Assembly (NCBI GenBank): GCA_001298545.1
Contig: LJCX01000030.1
Coordinates: forward strand, 1 to 64,000
Source: Actinobacteria bacterium OV320
GTDB lineage: Bacteria > Actinomycetota > Actinomycetes > Streptomycetales > Streptomycetaceae
Direction: 5' to 3'
Length of the DNA: 64,000 nt
Positions 1-8,355 of this stretch are shown piece after piece; within the stretch, counting starts at the first letter, position 1; each line of letters starts with the position of its first letter. The translations under genes were made by a program, and so were the position numbers. The notes under the pieces are model-generated. The model saw only the letters and a list, made by a program, of their open reading frames with translations. It was not told the DNA's origin and did no database searches.

Positions 1-2
1 GG

Positions 3-797
3 TCAGGTGGCTGCCAGGAGGATGGCCGTGTAATGCGCGGTGAAGGCGGCGATGGTCAGGGCGTGGAAGACCTCGTGGAAGCCGAACCAGGCCGGCGAGG
101 GGTCGGGGCGCTTGAGTCCGTAGACGACGGCGCCCGCCGTGTAGAGCAGGCCCCCGGCGATGACGAGTACGAGGACCGCGACGCCACCGGTGCGGGCGAA
201 GTCCGGCAGGTAGAAGACGGCCACCCAGCCGAGGACGATGTAGCACGGGGTGTACAGCCGGCGCGGAGCGCCGATCCACAGGACACGGAAGGCGATGCCG
301 ACCAGAGCGCCCGCCCACACCGCGGCCAACAGCACCCGCTGCTGCCCCGTGGGCAGCAGCAGCACCGCCAGCGGGGTGTAGGTGCCGGCGATGATCAGGA
401 AGATGTTCGCGTGGTCCAGCCGCCGCAGGACCGCCTCCCCACGCGGGCCCCACGTGCCGCGGTGGTAGACCGCGCTGGTACCGAACAGCAGGCAGGCAGA
501 CAGCGCGTACACCGAGCAGGCCGCCACCGCCGCCGCCGAGCGCGAGACGGCGATCAGGACGATCCCACCGACCAGCGCCAGGGGGAACACGCCGGCGTGC
601 AGCCACCCGCGCATCCTGGGCTTCAGCGCAGCCGCCGCGCGTTCCACCGTGCCTTCCAGACCGGCGGCGGCAGTCAGCCGGCCGGCTGTACCGGCAGGCG
701 CGTCAACCGCCGCGGCGAGCGGGACGTCGGGCGGGGCTTCGGGGCCGGGCTGGGATTCCCGTCCGTGGACCGGCGGTTGAGCATCTTCGGCGATCAT
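3..797 (-). CDS. Hemolysin III / PAQR-family membrane protein
   Basis: The 264-residue protein has an unstructured N-terminal tail of about 60 residues followed by about seven hydrophobic segments. Family signatures are visible: SAVYHRG (108-114), DHANIF with the following TYTP (128-142) and GFHEVFH with a later HY (239-256). The conserved His and Asp residues are the presumed metal ligands of the PAQR/YqfA fold. The family is named for a Bacillus haemolysin but in most bacteria is an inner-membrane protein of unclear role, so no toxin function is implied. A later start at the Met just before the first membrane helix (residue 62) is possible because the tail is low-complexity. The stop lies at the window edge, so the gene is complete. 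No operon partner is evident. Confidence 0.85.
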   Translation of the reverse strand: MIAEDAQPPVHGRESQPGPEAPPDVPLAAAVDAPAGTAGRLTAAAGLEGTVERAAAALKPRMRGWLHAGVFPLALVGGIVLIAVSRSAAAVAACSVYALSACLLFGTSAVYHRGTWGPRGEAVLRRLDHANIFLIIAGTYTPLAVLLLPTGQQRVLLAAVWAGALVGIAFRVLWIGAPRRLYTPCYIVLGWVAVFYLPDFARTGGVAVLVLVIAGGLLYTAGAVVYGLKRPDPSPAWFGFHEVFHALTIAAFTAHYTAILLAAT

Positions 798-885
798 GCG
801 CTCGTATTCTCACATCGGCTGATCAGTGCGGCCTGGCGCGTCGCTGGGGGCTGGAGTCTGGGGGCGTTCTGCTGGCTGCTGCGGG

Positions 886-1218
886 TCAGGTGCCGGCCAT
901 GTGCCCGGAGGCGGCGCGGCGGTACTCGGCGTTGATGCGCTGGGCTTCTTCGAGTTGGTCTTCGAGGATGATGATGCGGCAGGCGGCCTCGATGGGAGTC
1001 CCGTGGTCGACGAGTTCCCGGGCGCGGGCGGCGATCCGCAACTGGTAGCGGGAGTAGCGGCGATGTCCGCCCTCGGAGCGCAGCGGGGTGATGAGGCGGG
1101 CTTCGCCGATGGCGCGGAGGAAGCCCTGCGTGGTGCCGAGCATCTCGGCGGCCCGGCCCATGGTGTAGGCGGGGTAGTCATCGTCGTCGAGACGGCCGAA
1201 CGTGTCGTCTACAGTCAT
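886..1218 (-). CDS. MerR-like helix-turn-helix regulator
   Basis: This is a 110-residue protein with a single MerR-type winged helix. After an acidic lead-in it has a YTMGRAAEMLGTTQGFLR helix-turn-helix and the characteristic GGHRRYSRYQL wing, followed by a short C-terminal helix rich in Glu and Arg (residues about 75-105) that could be a dimerising coiled coil. There is no effector domain, so it resembles the short stand-alone MerR/BldC-like DNA-binding proteins common in Streptomyces. Its start codon is 27 bp from a perfect 30-bp palindrome at 1245-1274, which could be its own operator. Target genes cannot be inferred. Confident as a DNA-binding protein, not as to role. Confidence 0.85.
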   Translation of the reverse strand: MTVDDTFGRLDDDDYPAYTMGRAAEMLGTTQGFLRAIGEARLITPLRSEGGHRRYSRYQLRIAARARELVDHGTPIEAACRIIILEDQLEEAQRINAEYRRAASGHMAGT

Positions 1219-1949
1219 TGCACCTCTCTGTGGAACGCGTGGAGGGGCCCTGGCGCCGTACGGCGCCAGGGCCCGAAGGAACTGCTACACCATCGCCGGC
1301 CCTTCTACTGCGCCGGCCTTCTGTTTCCGCAGACCCGACCGAGATGCAGTCGGGCTTGCCGGGATCGCGGTTGCTTGACCGGAGACCACCTCACTATCGA
1401 TGTCCTGCGGTACCCGGGCTCAAGACTTACGCCCGGGCGATCCTGATGGCGTTCGGCTCCTCCGTTCTTCCCTGGTTTTTCCTGATTGATCAACTGCTTG
1501 CCAAACGGGGAACTGCGTACTGCCGAACCTCCCGGTGCGCGCGCCCGCAGCCGACGCCTTCACCGAGGTACCGCTCACCGACTTCACTGCGGGTACTGCC
1601 ACTGCGGTACTGCTCACGGCGGCCCCTGATCACTGCGGGCCCCCCGGTCCGGCCGTCAGCCCCGTCGCCGTCCTGCGACAACCCTGGCTTCGGAACTCCA
1701 CCACCGGACCGTCCTGCGCACTGCAACTGCGGTACTGCTGACCGGCAGTTCGTGTCTGCCGGTCCTGCTGTCTCTCTGGGCTACGAGAGAAACCATAACC
1801 ACGTCACCGACCAATGTCTACTCTCGTCGGCATAGATTTTCGTGCGCTGGGTGGTGAGGTACGGTCCCGAGCCGCTCTTCCACGGCAGGGACCGACGGCT
1901 GCACGCCGGCCACCTCCCCTCGGCCGGCCACCGTCGTCGACGGCCGCGC
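1219..1949. other. 730-bp non-coding stretch, highly structured
   Basis: I see no convincing gene here. Open frames exist on the plus strand but their composition lacks Streptomyces codon bias. From 1245 to 1437 the DNA holds four successive inverted repeats: a 30-bp perfect palindrome (1245-1274), GCCGGC arms at 1295-1317, CCCGAC/GTCGGG at 1334-1354 and CCCGGGC/GCCCGGG at 1413-1437. From about 1508 to 1740 the motif ACTGCGGTACTGC, or close variants, recurs at about 1510, 1585-1613 and 1717-1740. This suggests a structured RNA, a regulatory region, or decayed DNA. Confidence 0.5.
1245..1274. repeat. Perfect 30-bp palindrome upstream of MerR-like gene
   Basis: Starting GGGCCCTGGCGCC, centred on GTAC, both halves match exactly over 15 bp. 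It sits 27-56 bp upstream of the MerR-like start codon. It could be an operator for that regulator or, as RNA, a very stable hairpin acting as a terminator. Confidence 0.75.
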
Positions 1950-2471
1950 TCAGGCAACAGCCGGTGCCGGATCGTCGACGGCCATCGACTCCAACCGCTT
2001 GATCTTCCGCCGCACCACATACAGCGGAATCACCCCGAACACCCCGAACGACATGTCGATCACGCTCCACCAGAAGGGAATCCCCCGGAGCGGTCCGCAG
2101 ATCAGCGCGAGCGGGACGATCCCGGCGCAGGCGATCATCGAGAACTCGACGACCCAGATATTGCGGACCGGGTCGCGGTAGGGGCCGTAGAAGGCGACGG
2201 CGATGACGAGATGGGCGAAGGCCAGCCAGTCCGTCCCGTAGAGGAGGAAGGGGTAGTCGGCGTCGGCGGTGTCGAGCCCGCGCCGGACGCGCTCGATCCA
2301 CTCCATGAGCCCGGGCAGATGCTCGGGGACGGACAGGTGGCCCAACAGCTGCTCGGCCCAACGCAGTTCGTGCACCAGCGGGAAGGCGGTGGCCCCGCTG
2401 AGCACCAGACAGACGACGAAGAAGCCCAACCATGCGCGGATGCCCTTCACCAGGGCGGCTCGGTCGCTCAT
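1950..2471 (-). CDS. Hypothetical four-helix membrane protein
   Basis: The 173-residue protein begins MSDRAALVKG and has about four hydrophobic segments: near residues 12-32, then around the LAFAHLVIAVAFYG stretch, the MIACAGIVPLALICG stretch and the SVIDMSFGVFGVIPLY stretch. A charged C-terminus (RRKIKRLE) follows. I do not recognise a named family. The start is fixed by a promoter directly upstream: -35 TTGAAC, 17-bp spacer, -10 TACGCT, then 6 nt to the ATG, which implies a leaderless transcript. A longer reading of the frame upstream is Pro/Arg-rich junk. The transcript is probably repressed by a TetR- or MarR-like protein that binds the palindrome on the -35. Confidence 0.8.
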   Translation of the reverse strand: MSDRAALVKGIRAWLGFFVVCLVLSGATAFPLVHELRWAEQLLGHLSVPEHLPGLMEWIERVRRGLDTADADYPFLLYGTDWLAFAHLVIAVAFYGPYRDPVRNIWVVEFSMIACAGIVPLALICGPLRGIPFWWSVIDMSFGVFGVIPLYVVRRKIKRLESMAVDDPAPAVA

Positions 2472-2506
2472 GGGGGTAGCGTACGCCCGTAATTGAACAC
2501 GTTCAA
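2472..2506 (-). promoter_or_regulatory. Leaderless promoter with TetR-like operator
   Basis: On the minus strand, -35 TTGAAC (2506-2501) is 17 bp from -10 TACGCT (2483-2478), which is 6 nt from the ATG at 2471. The -35 forms half of the inverted repeat TTGAACGTGTTCAA (2506-2493), with arms TTGAAC/GTTCAA spaced by 2 bp. This is the style of site bound by TetR/MarR repressors. No such regulator lies in the window. Confidence 0.65.
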
Positions 2507-2598
2507 AACTGCCCCCTCCTTCACATCCGGGCCGACTCGTAAGGCCGTTGACCCGGTCGCGGGGAAGTGCCGGTCGCGGGGCGGGAGGCGCCGGTCGC

Positions 2599-2646
2599 GG
2601 CCGGGGATCGCGTGCCGGACACGGCCGGGGATCACGTGCCGGGGAC
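2599..2646. repeat. Two tandem 24-bp repeats
   Basis: Two adjacent 24-bp units starting GGCCGGGGATC, each ending near GTGCCGG, lie in the 470-bp intergenic region between the membrane protein and the M1 peptidase. Apart from this repeat and the promoter at 2472-2506, I see nothing else in 2507-2930. Confidence 0.6.
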
Positions 2647-2943
2647 GCGACCGAGCGCGCTCCGACGGACGGGTTCAACAGCTGTGGCGCGGGGCCGATG
2701 ACGCCTTCCCCCGGGGCTCGCGAAGCGCACCCCCACAGGGCGGCGCACGGGAGACCCCGGAGGCTGTGAGCGGGGGCGTCGGGTCCGGATCCGAAGTGGA
2801 CCCTTTACCCGTGCCTGATGGCATGGCCGCGTCAAATCTGTCAGGCTTCCGGCAGCCGTCGCGCACCGCCCTCCGGTACACCCACGCCGTCAGGGACAGC
2901 CACCCAGCAGGCCGGAATCCCGGCCGCCGCAAAGGAGCCACGT

Positions 2944-4887
2944 GTGAGACCCACCCCCCGCAAGGCCGTCGCCGCGAGCGCCCTCACCCTCGCCGCGCTG
3001 GCCGCCGTCTCGCTCCCCGCCACTCCCGCGACAGCCACGCCGGAGCAGGCCGCCTCGGTCGCGGCCGCGCCCGGCACCGCCTCCACCAGCGTCGCCGAGA
3101 CCGGGAGCGCGGCTGCCGCGCCCGCGAAGGCGGCTGCCGCGGCCGACGCCTGCACCCCGGCCCAGGTGATCACCAACGGTGGCTTCGAGAGCGGCACCTC
3201 GTCCTGGACCCAGTCCTCGACCAGTGTGATCACCAGCCGCACCGGGCAGAGTGCCCACGGCGGCACCGCCTTCGCCTGGCTGGACGGCGTGGGCAGCACC
3301 CACACCGACACGCTTTCGCAGAGCGTCACGATCCCGTCCGGGTGCGCCACCGCCACCCTCACGTTCTGGCTGCACATCGACACGGCCGAGACGACCTCGT
3401 CCACCGCGTACGACAAGCTGACGGCCAAGATCGGTACGACGACACTGGCCACGTACTCGAACCTGGACAAGAACACCGGCTATGTCCAGAAGTCGTTCGA
3501 CGTGTCGGCGTTCGTGGGCCAGACCGTGAGCCTCGCCTTCACCGGCACCGAGGACTCCAGCCTCCAGTCGAGCTTCGTCCTCGACGACCTCGCGCTCAAC
3601 ACCTCAGGCGACACCGCTCCGCCCGCCGACGCCACCCGCACCCCGGCGGCACCGTCGTACACCGTCAGCCTGACCAGCAACACGGCCGGCACTGTCTGGA
3701 CCGGTCACGAGAGCGCGACCTTCACCAACGCCTCCGCGACCGCGCTCAGCGAGGTGTATCTGCGGCTCTGGGACAACTACCACGGCACCTGCACATCGAT
3801 GCCGATCGCGGTCAGCAACGTCACCGGCGGCACCGCGGGCGCCCTGTCGGTGGGCTGCACGGCCCTGCAGATCACCCTCGCCAGTCCCCTCACCCAGGGG
3901 CAGAGCGCCACGATCGGCTTCGACCTGGGCATCACCGTGCCCAGCGGCGCCGACCGGTTCGGCTACGACGGGGCGTTCAGCTTCATCGGCAACGCGCTGC
4001 CCCTGCTGGCGGTGAAGGACGGCGCGGGCTGGCACCTGGACCCGTACACGAACAACGGCGAGTCGTTCTACTCGCTGGCCGCGGACTTCAAGGTGACCCT
4101 CGACCATCCGACCACCCTCCTGGTGCCGGCCACCGGCGCCTCGGTCGACGTCGCCGGCACCAGCGGTCGCACCGTCACCACGGCCACCGCCACCAAGGTC
4201 CGTGACTTCGCCTGGGCGGCCGGTCCGTTCAGCAAGATCTCCGGCACCTCGACCGCCGGGACCCCGATCAACGTCTACTCCGTCACCGGCATCAGCTCGG
4301 CCAACGCCCAGTCGATGCTCACCACCGCCAAGACCGCCGTGGACGCGCACGCCGCCCGCTTCGGCGCCTATCCGTACGGCGAGTTGGACGCCGTCATCGA
4401 CAACAACTTCTGGTTCGGCGGCATGGAGTACCCCGGCTTCGTCCTCGACCTGGTCAGCACCACGGCACTGACCCATGAGATCGGCCACCAGTGGTGGTAC
4501 GGGATCGTCGGCGACGACGAGTACAACAACCCCTGGCTCGACGAGTCGTTCACCGACTACGCCACCGACCTGGCGCTGGGCAAGACGGGCACCAGCTGCT
4601 GGAGCAGCGTCTCGTGGGCCTCGTCGGCCGAGAAGATCACCAACTCGATGGCCTACTGGGACACCCACTCCTCCCGGTACTCCACCGTCGTCTACGGCTA
4701 CGGCAAGTGCGCCCTGCACGACCTGCGTCGGCTCATCGGCGACACCGCAATCACCAAGCTGCTGAAGGACTACGCCACTTCGCACTGGTACGGCGTCTCG
4801 ACCACGGCCGAGTTCAAGGCAGCCGCCCAGGCCGCCACGACCACGGACCTGACGTCGTTCTGGACCACCCACCGCATCGAGGGCTGA
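2944..4887 (+). CDS. Secreted M1-family zinc metallopeptidase with N-terminal beta-domain
   Basis: The 647-residue product hydrolyses peptides outside the cell. It begins with a signal peptide (basic RPTPRK, then a hydrophobic Ala/Leu core ending around residue 30). Next comes a Ser/Thr-rich domain (about residues 60-215) starting NGGFESG and ending LDDLAL, typical of carbohydrate-binding-like jelly rolls. The M1 catalytic part has HEIGH at 511-515 with the third zinc ligand E534 in the WLDES motif. The exopeptidase motif, normally GAMEN, is GGMEY at 492-496. The protein stops soon after the catalytic domain, without the long ERAP/PepN C-terminal half. The GTG start has AAGGAG 6 nt upstream. 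A strong hairpin terminator follows at 4928-4957. Confidence 0.9.
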   Translation: MRPTPRKAVAASALTLAALAAVSLPATPATATPEQAASVAAAPGTASTSVAETGSAAAAPAKAAAAADACTPAQVITNGGFESGTSSWTQSSTSVITSRTGQSAHGGTAFAWLDGVGSTHTDTLSQSVTIPSGCATATLTFWLHIDTAETTSSTAYDKLTAKIGTTTLATYSNLDKNTGYVQKSFDVSAFVGQTVSLAFTGTEDSSLQSSFVLDDLALNTSGDTAPPADATRTPAAPSYTVSLTSNTAGTVWTGHESATFTNASATALSEVYLRLWDNYHGTCTSMPIAVSNVTGGTAGALSVGCTALQITLASPLTQGQSATIGFDLGITVPSGADRFGYDGAFSFIGNALPLLAVKDGAGWHLDPYTNNGESFYSLAADFKVTLDHPTTLLVPATGASVDVAGTSGRTVTTATATKVRDFAWAAGPFSKISGTSTAGTPINVYSVTGISSANAQSMLTTAKTAVDAHAARFGAYPYGELDAVIDNNFWFGGMEYPGFVLDLVSTTALTHEIGHQWWYGIVGDDEYNNPWLDESFTDYATDLALGKTGTSCWSSVSWASSAEKITNSMAYWDTHSSRYSTVVYGYGKCALHDLRRLIGDTAITKLLKDYATSHWYGVSTTAEFKAAAQAATTTDLTSFWTTHRIEG

Positions 4888-4927
4888 CCCGGCCCGGGCC
4901 ACCGGCCCCTTTCACCGGCCACCGGTT

Positions 4928-4957
4928 CCGCGGGGGCGCCGTCCTGCGCCCCCGCGG
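4928..4957 (+). terminator. Intrinsic terminator after M1 peptidase
   Basis: A perfect 12-bp stem (CCGCGGGGGCGC with its complement) encloses a 6-nt loop, 40 bp past the stop codon. No U-tract follows, as is usual in Streptomyces. Confidence 0.8.
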
Positions 4958-5028
4958 TCCCTCGGTCCCGTTACCGGTCGCCGAACCCCGATCTTCCGGC
5001 TTCGGCTTCCGGCCTTCCGGTCAGCGGC

Positions 5029-5073
5029 CCAACGGGCCAACGGGCCAACGGGCCAACGGGCCAACGGGCCAAC
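5029..5073. repeat. CCAACGGG microsatellite, 5.6 copies
   Basis: Five exact copies of the 8-bp unit CCAACGGG plus a partial sixth lie between the M1 terminator and the 3' end of the macro-domain gene. Copy number could vary between strains. Confidence 0.95.
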
Positions 5074-5084
5074 AGATCAGCGCA

Positions 5085-5594
5085 TCAGCCGATCAGCTCG
5101 GCGAACACCTGGTACGCCTGCTCGTCGAACAGCACGAACCGCACCTCCTCGACCGCTGTCCTTGCCGTGCGCACCGTCTCGACCGCGATGCGGGCGGCGT
5201 CCGCCATCGGCCAGCCGTACGCCCCGGTGGAGACGGCCGGGAACGCGACGGTACGCGCGCCCAGCTCGTCCGCGACCTCCAGGGATGCGCGGTAGCAGGA
5301 GGCCAGCAGATCGGGGTCGCTGCCGGAGACCTGGTACACGGGGCCCACGGTGTGGATCACCCAGCGGGCGTCCAGTTCCCCCGCGGTCGTGGCCACCGCC
5401 CGGCCGGTGGGCAGGCCCTTGCCGTAGTGCGAGGCGCGCAGCCGTCGGCAGTCGGCGAGGATCGCGGGGCCGCCCCGGCGGTGAATGGCTCCGTCGACGC
5501 CACCGCCGCCGAGCAGCGAGGAGTTGGCCGCGTTGACGACGGCGTCCACGGACTGCCGGGTGATGTCGCCCTGGACGAGCGTGATCGTGGTCAT
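5085..5594 (-). CDS. Macro-domain protein, O-acetyl-ADP-ribose deacetylase type
   Basis: The 169-residue protein is a stand-alone macro domain. It has the opening VQGDITRQSVDAVVNAAN, a glycine loop LLGGGGVDGAIH, VIHTVGP, and the second loop FPAVSTGAYGWP that cradles the distal ribose and phosphates. This pattern is that of the YmdB/MacroD-like class, which deacetylates O-acetyl-ADP-ribose and can remove mono-ADP-ribose from proteins. The length is typical and no other domain is attached. The start ATG gives the canonical N-terminus. It is transcribed leftwards with no clear partner; the downstream DNA is the CCAACGGG repeat. Confidence 0.9.
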   Translation of the reverse strand: MTTITLVQGDITRQSVDAVVNAANSSLLGGGGVDGAIHRRGGPAILADCRRLRASHYGKGLPTGRAVATTAGELDARWVIHTVGPVYQVSGSDPDLLASCYRASLEVADELGARTVAFPAVSTGAYGWPMADAARIAVETVRTARTAVEEVRFVLFDEQAYQVFAELIG

Positions 5595-5628
5595 GCCTGC
5601 GTTTATACGACACGCGGCGGACGGCCGG

Positions 5629-7041
5629 TCACCTTTGCTGCCGCAGCATCCGCCATACGGCCTTCGCCGCGTTGTGACCCGACATGCCGTGCACGCCCGG
5701 GCCGGGCGGGGTGGCCGAGGAGCAGATGAAGACGGCCGGGTGCGGGGTGGCGTACGGGAACGGCGTCAGCTTGGGCCGCAGCAGGATCTGGAGCCCGGAG
5801 ACCGCTCCGGAGGCGATGTCCCCGCCCACGTAGTTGGCGTTGCGGGCGGCGAGTTCGGCGGGGCCCGCGGTCGCCCGGGCGAGGACGCGATCGCGGAACC
5901 CGGGTGCGAAGCGCTCCAGTTGGCGTTCCATGGCGTCGGTGAGGTCGCCGGTCCAGCCGCTGGGCACATGGCCGTACGCCCAGAAGACATGCCGGCCGGC
6001 CGGGGCCCGGCCGGGGTCGACGACGCTGGGCTGCACCGTGATCATGAAGGGCCGGTCGGGTGCCCGGTTTTCCCGGGAGACCGCTCTGAGGGCGGCGCCG
6101 ATCTCCGCGCTGTCCGCGCCGATCTGCACGGTGCCGGCGGCGCGGGCCTCCTTCGCGGTCCACGGGACCGGACCGTCCAGCGCGTAGTCGATCTTGAAGA
6201 CGCCGGGTCCGTAGCGGTAGCCCTCGTAGTAGTTGCCGAAGCCCGCGATGCGGCCGAGCGCGGTGGGCGAGGTGTCGAAGACGTAGGCGCGGGCCGGCGG
6301 CAGGTCGTCGAGGCGCTTGACCTCGTAGTCGGTGTGGATGCTGCCGCCGAGGTCCTTGAGGTAGGCGGCGAGGGCGTCCGAGATCGACTGGGAGCCGCCG
6401 CGGGCCACCGGCCAGCCGCGGGCGTGCGCGGCGAGGGCGAAGACCAGACCGATGGCCCCGGTGGCGAAGCCGCTCAGCGGGGCCATGACATGCCCGACGA
6501 GTCCGGCGAACAGGGTCTTGGCCCGCTCGTCACGGAAGCGGCGGGTGAGCCAGCTGGACGGCGGCAGACCGACCAGGCCGAAACGGGCCAGGGTGACCGG
6601 GTCGCGCGGGAGCGCGGTCAGCGGCAGTGACATGAAGTCGCGGGCCAGGGTGTCCCACTTGGGCAGGAAGGGCTCGACCAGCCGGCGGTAGGTGCCCGCG
6701 TCGCGCGGCCCGAAGGAGGCGGCCGTCTCGGCGACCGACCTCGACAGCACCGCGGCAGTGCCGTCGGGGAAGGGGTGGGCCATGGGCAGCTCGGCGTGCA
6801 GCCACTCCAGGCCGTAGCGCTCCAGGGGCAGTGCGCGGAACGCGGGTGAGTTGATGCCGAGGGGGTGCGCGGCGGAGCACGGGTCGTGGTGGAAGCCCGG
6901 CAGGGTGAGTTCCTCGGTGCGGGCTCCTCCGCCCACGGTGTCCCGCGCCTCGAAGAGCGCCACGGAGAAGCCGCGCCTGGCCAGCTCCACCGCCGCGGTC
7001 AGCCCGTTGGGCCCCGCTCCCACCACGACCGCATCGAGCAT
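5629..7041 (-). CDS. FAD-dependent oxidoreductase, phytoene-desaturase/amine-oxidase-like
   Basis: The 470-residue protein opens with an FAD-binding Rossmann motif, VVVGAGPNGLTAAVELARRG, followed by the E of LFEARD and the GGGARTEE loop. It ends with the conserved C-terminal FAD motif around GVHGMSGHNAA. The overall layout is the NAD(P)/FAD-dependent phytoene dehydrogenase-related (CrtI-like, PYROXD2-like) family. The substrate is unknown. No carotenoid genes lie nearby, so carotenoid desaturation is not supported. The ATG at 7041 gives the glycine-rich motif close to the N-terminus; a long upstream extension of the open frame is Arg/Pro-rich and rejected. Confidence 0.85.
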   Translation of the reverse strand: MLDAVVVGAGPNGLTAAVELARRGFSVALFEARDTVGGGARTEELTLPGFHHDPCSAAHPLGINSPAFRALPLERYGLEWLHAELPMAHPFPDGTAAVLSRSVAETAASFGPRDAGTYRRLVEPFLPKWDTLARDFMSLPLTALPRDPVTLARFGLVGLPPSSWLTRRFRDERAKTLFAGLVGHVMAPLSGFATGAIGLVFALAAHARGWPVARGGSQSISDALAAYLKDLGGSIHTDYEVKRLDDLPPARAYVFDTSPTALGRIAGFGNYYEGYRYGPGVFKIDYALDGPVPWTAKEARAAGTVQIGADSAEIGAALRAVSRENRAPDRPFMITVQPSVVDPGRAPAGRHVFWAYGHVPSGWTGDLTDAMERQLERFAPGFRDRVLARATAGPAELAARNANYVGGDIASGAVSGLQILLRPKLTPFPYATPHPAVFICSSATPPGPGVHGMSGHNAAKAVWRMLRQQR

Positions 7042-7321
7042 CGACGGCACTTCGACCCCTTCGTCAGCCGGTGACCTCCGTAGACCGGTGGCCCCCACGA
7101 TCAGGATATGCCGGGGGTACGACAACACCTGCGGCGCGGGGCCCTCGAAACATCCCCGCACTCCTCGATCGAGCCGCCCCCAGGGGGCGTCCGCCGGGGG
7201 TCCCGCGCATCGGCCGCCGGACCCGGCCCAGGGTCTCTCGGCGCGGCAGTCACTCGCTCGCGCCCGGCCGGAGCGGCTGCGGTCCCGGCACGTCCCGGAA
7301 CGGGAGCCGGTCCGGCCCGCC

Positions 7322-8179
7322 TCACCTCGACCGGGGCCCGGCTCCGGACAGCAGTCCCGCCACGCGACGGGCCGTCGCCGCGTCCCGGGCGGCCGTGAAG
7401 GGCAGGGAGTTGCCGCCCGTGATCCGGAACGGGCCGCCGTCCAGGGTGAGATGGGCGCCGCCCGCCTCCTCCACCAGCAGCAGGCCCGCCGCGTGGTCCC
7501 AGGCCGCCTCCCAGGAGAATGCCGTGGCGTCCAACTCACCCCGGGCTATGGCGAGATACTCGAGCCCGGCCGATCCGCAGGCGCGTGGTGCGACGCCGTC
7601 CGTCCAGACCCCCAGCAGGGCGCTCTTCTGCTCGTCGGTCGTGTAGTCGGGGTGGGAGGTGGCCACCACCAGGTCGCGGCCCGGCTCGGGCGGGCCGGCG
7701 AACAGTCGCTCGCCGTCCAGGAAGGCGCCGCCGCCGCGGACGGCCGTGGCCAGCTGGTCGCGGGCCGGGGCGTAGGTCCAGGAGGCGAGCAGGACGCCGT
7801 GCCGGACGAGCGCGACGAGGGTGCAGAAGCCGTCGTCGCCGTGCACGAACTGCCGCGTTCCGTCGACGGGGTCGACGATCCAGACCGGCGCGTCGCCCTG
7901 TATCGCCTCGTACGTGGCCGGGTTGGCGTGCACGGCCTCCTCGCCGACGACGACCGAGCCGGGCAGCAGGGCGCCGAGGGCCCGTGTGAGGTAGAGCTCC
8001 GCGTTGCGGTCGGCGTCCGTCACCAGATCGTGCGGTCCGCTCTTCTGGTCGACCTCGTGCGCGCCGAGCTGCCGGAAGCGGGGCATGATCTCGGCCGCGG
8101 CGGCCTTGCGGACCGCTTCCTCCACGTCGGCGGAGTGGCGGGCGAGAAACTCGTCGATGGTTTCCGTGTCTTCGATCAT
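7322..8179 (-). CDS. Inositol-monophosphatase-family phosphatase
   Basis: The 285-residue protein has all metal-site motifs of the FIG superfamily: GEEAVH (first Glu), WIVDPVDGTRQFVHG (the DPxDGT metal motif), and AAWDHAAG near the C-terminus. These Mg2+-dependent, Li+-sensitive enzymes dephosphorylate inositol phosphates, histidinol phosphate or 3'-phosphoadenosine 5'-phosphate, and the motifs alone do not separate these. Histidinol-phosphatase (HisN-type) is a realistic alternative. The ATG at 8179 gives the usual N-terminal helix (TIDEFLARHSADVEEAV). A 26-bp tandem repeat lies in the 176-bp gap behind it. Confidence 0.85.
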   Translation of the reverse strand: MIEDTETIDEFLARHSADVEEAVRKAAAAEIMPRFRQLGAHEVDQKSGPHDLVTDADRNAELYLTRALGALLPGSVVVGEEAVHANPATYEAIQGDAPVWIVDPVDGTRQFVHGDDGFCTLVALVRHGVLLASWTYAPARDQLATAVRGGGAFLDGERLFAGPPEPGRDLVVATSHPDYTTDEQKSALLGVWTDGVAPRACGSAGLEYLAIARGELDATAFSWEAAWDHAAGLLLVEEAGGAHLTLDGGPFRITGGNSLPFTAARDAATARRVAGLLSGAGPRSR

Positions 8180-8277
8180 GCCTCCATGAGAGCACGCCCC
8201 ACTGACAATCCCCACCTGCCCGGTGCATCCCGGGTGGAATCGGGATGAAGAACAGGAACGCTTCCCTCCGCTCCCCC

Positions 8278-8329
8278 GCGTGAGCAACCCGCCCCGCACG
8301 CGCGCGTGAGCGGCCCGCCCCGTACGCGC
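8278..8329. repeat. 26-bp tandem repeat, two copies
   Basis: Two adjacent 26-bp units beginning GCGTGAGC and containing CCCGCCCCG lie between the gamma-glutamyltransferase stop and the IMPase-family start. They differ at three or four positions. Confidence 0.6.
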
Positions 8330-8355
8330 GCCGACGACCCGAGCCGTGCCCGGCG

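Noticed and set aside
1218..1835. 205-codon plus-strand open frame next to the MerR-like gene
   Set aside because: Composition lacks Streptomyces codon bias, there is no ribosome-binding site, and the region is dominated by hairpins and short repeats.
5629..7041. Carotenoid biosynthesis gene
   Set aside because: The protein has the phytoene-desaturase fold but no crt genes are adjacent and the family is broad.
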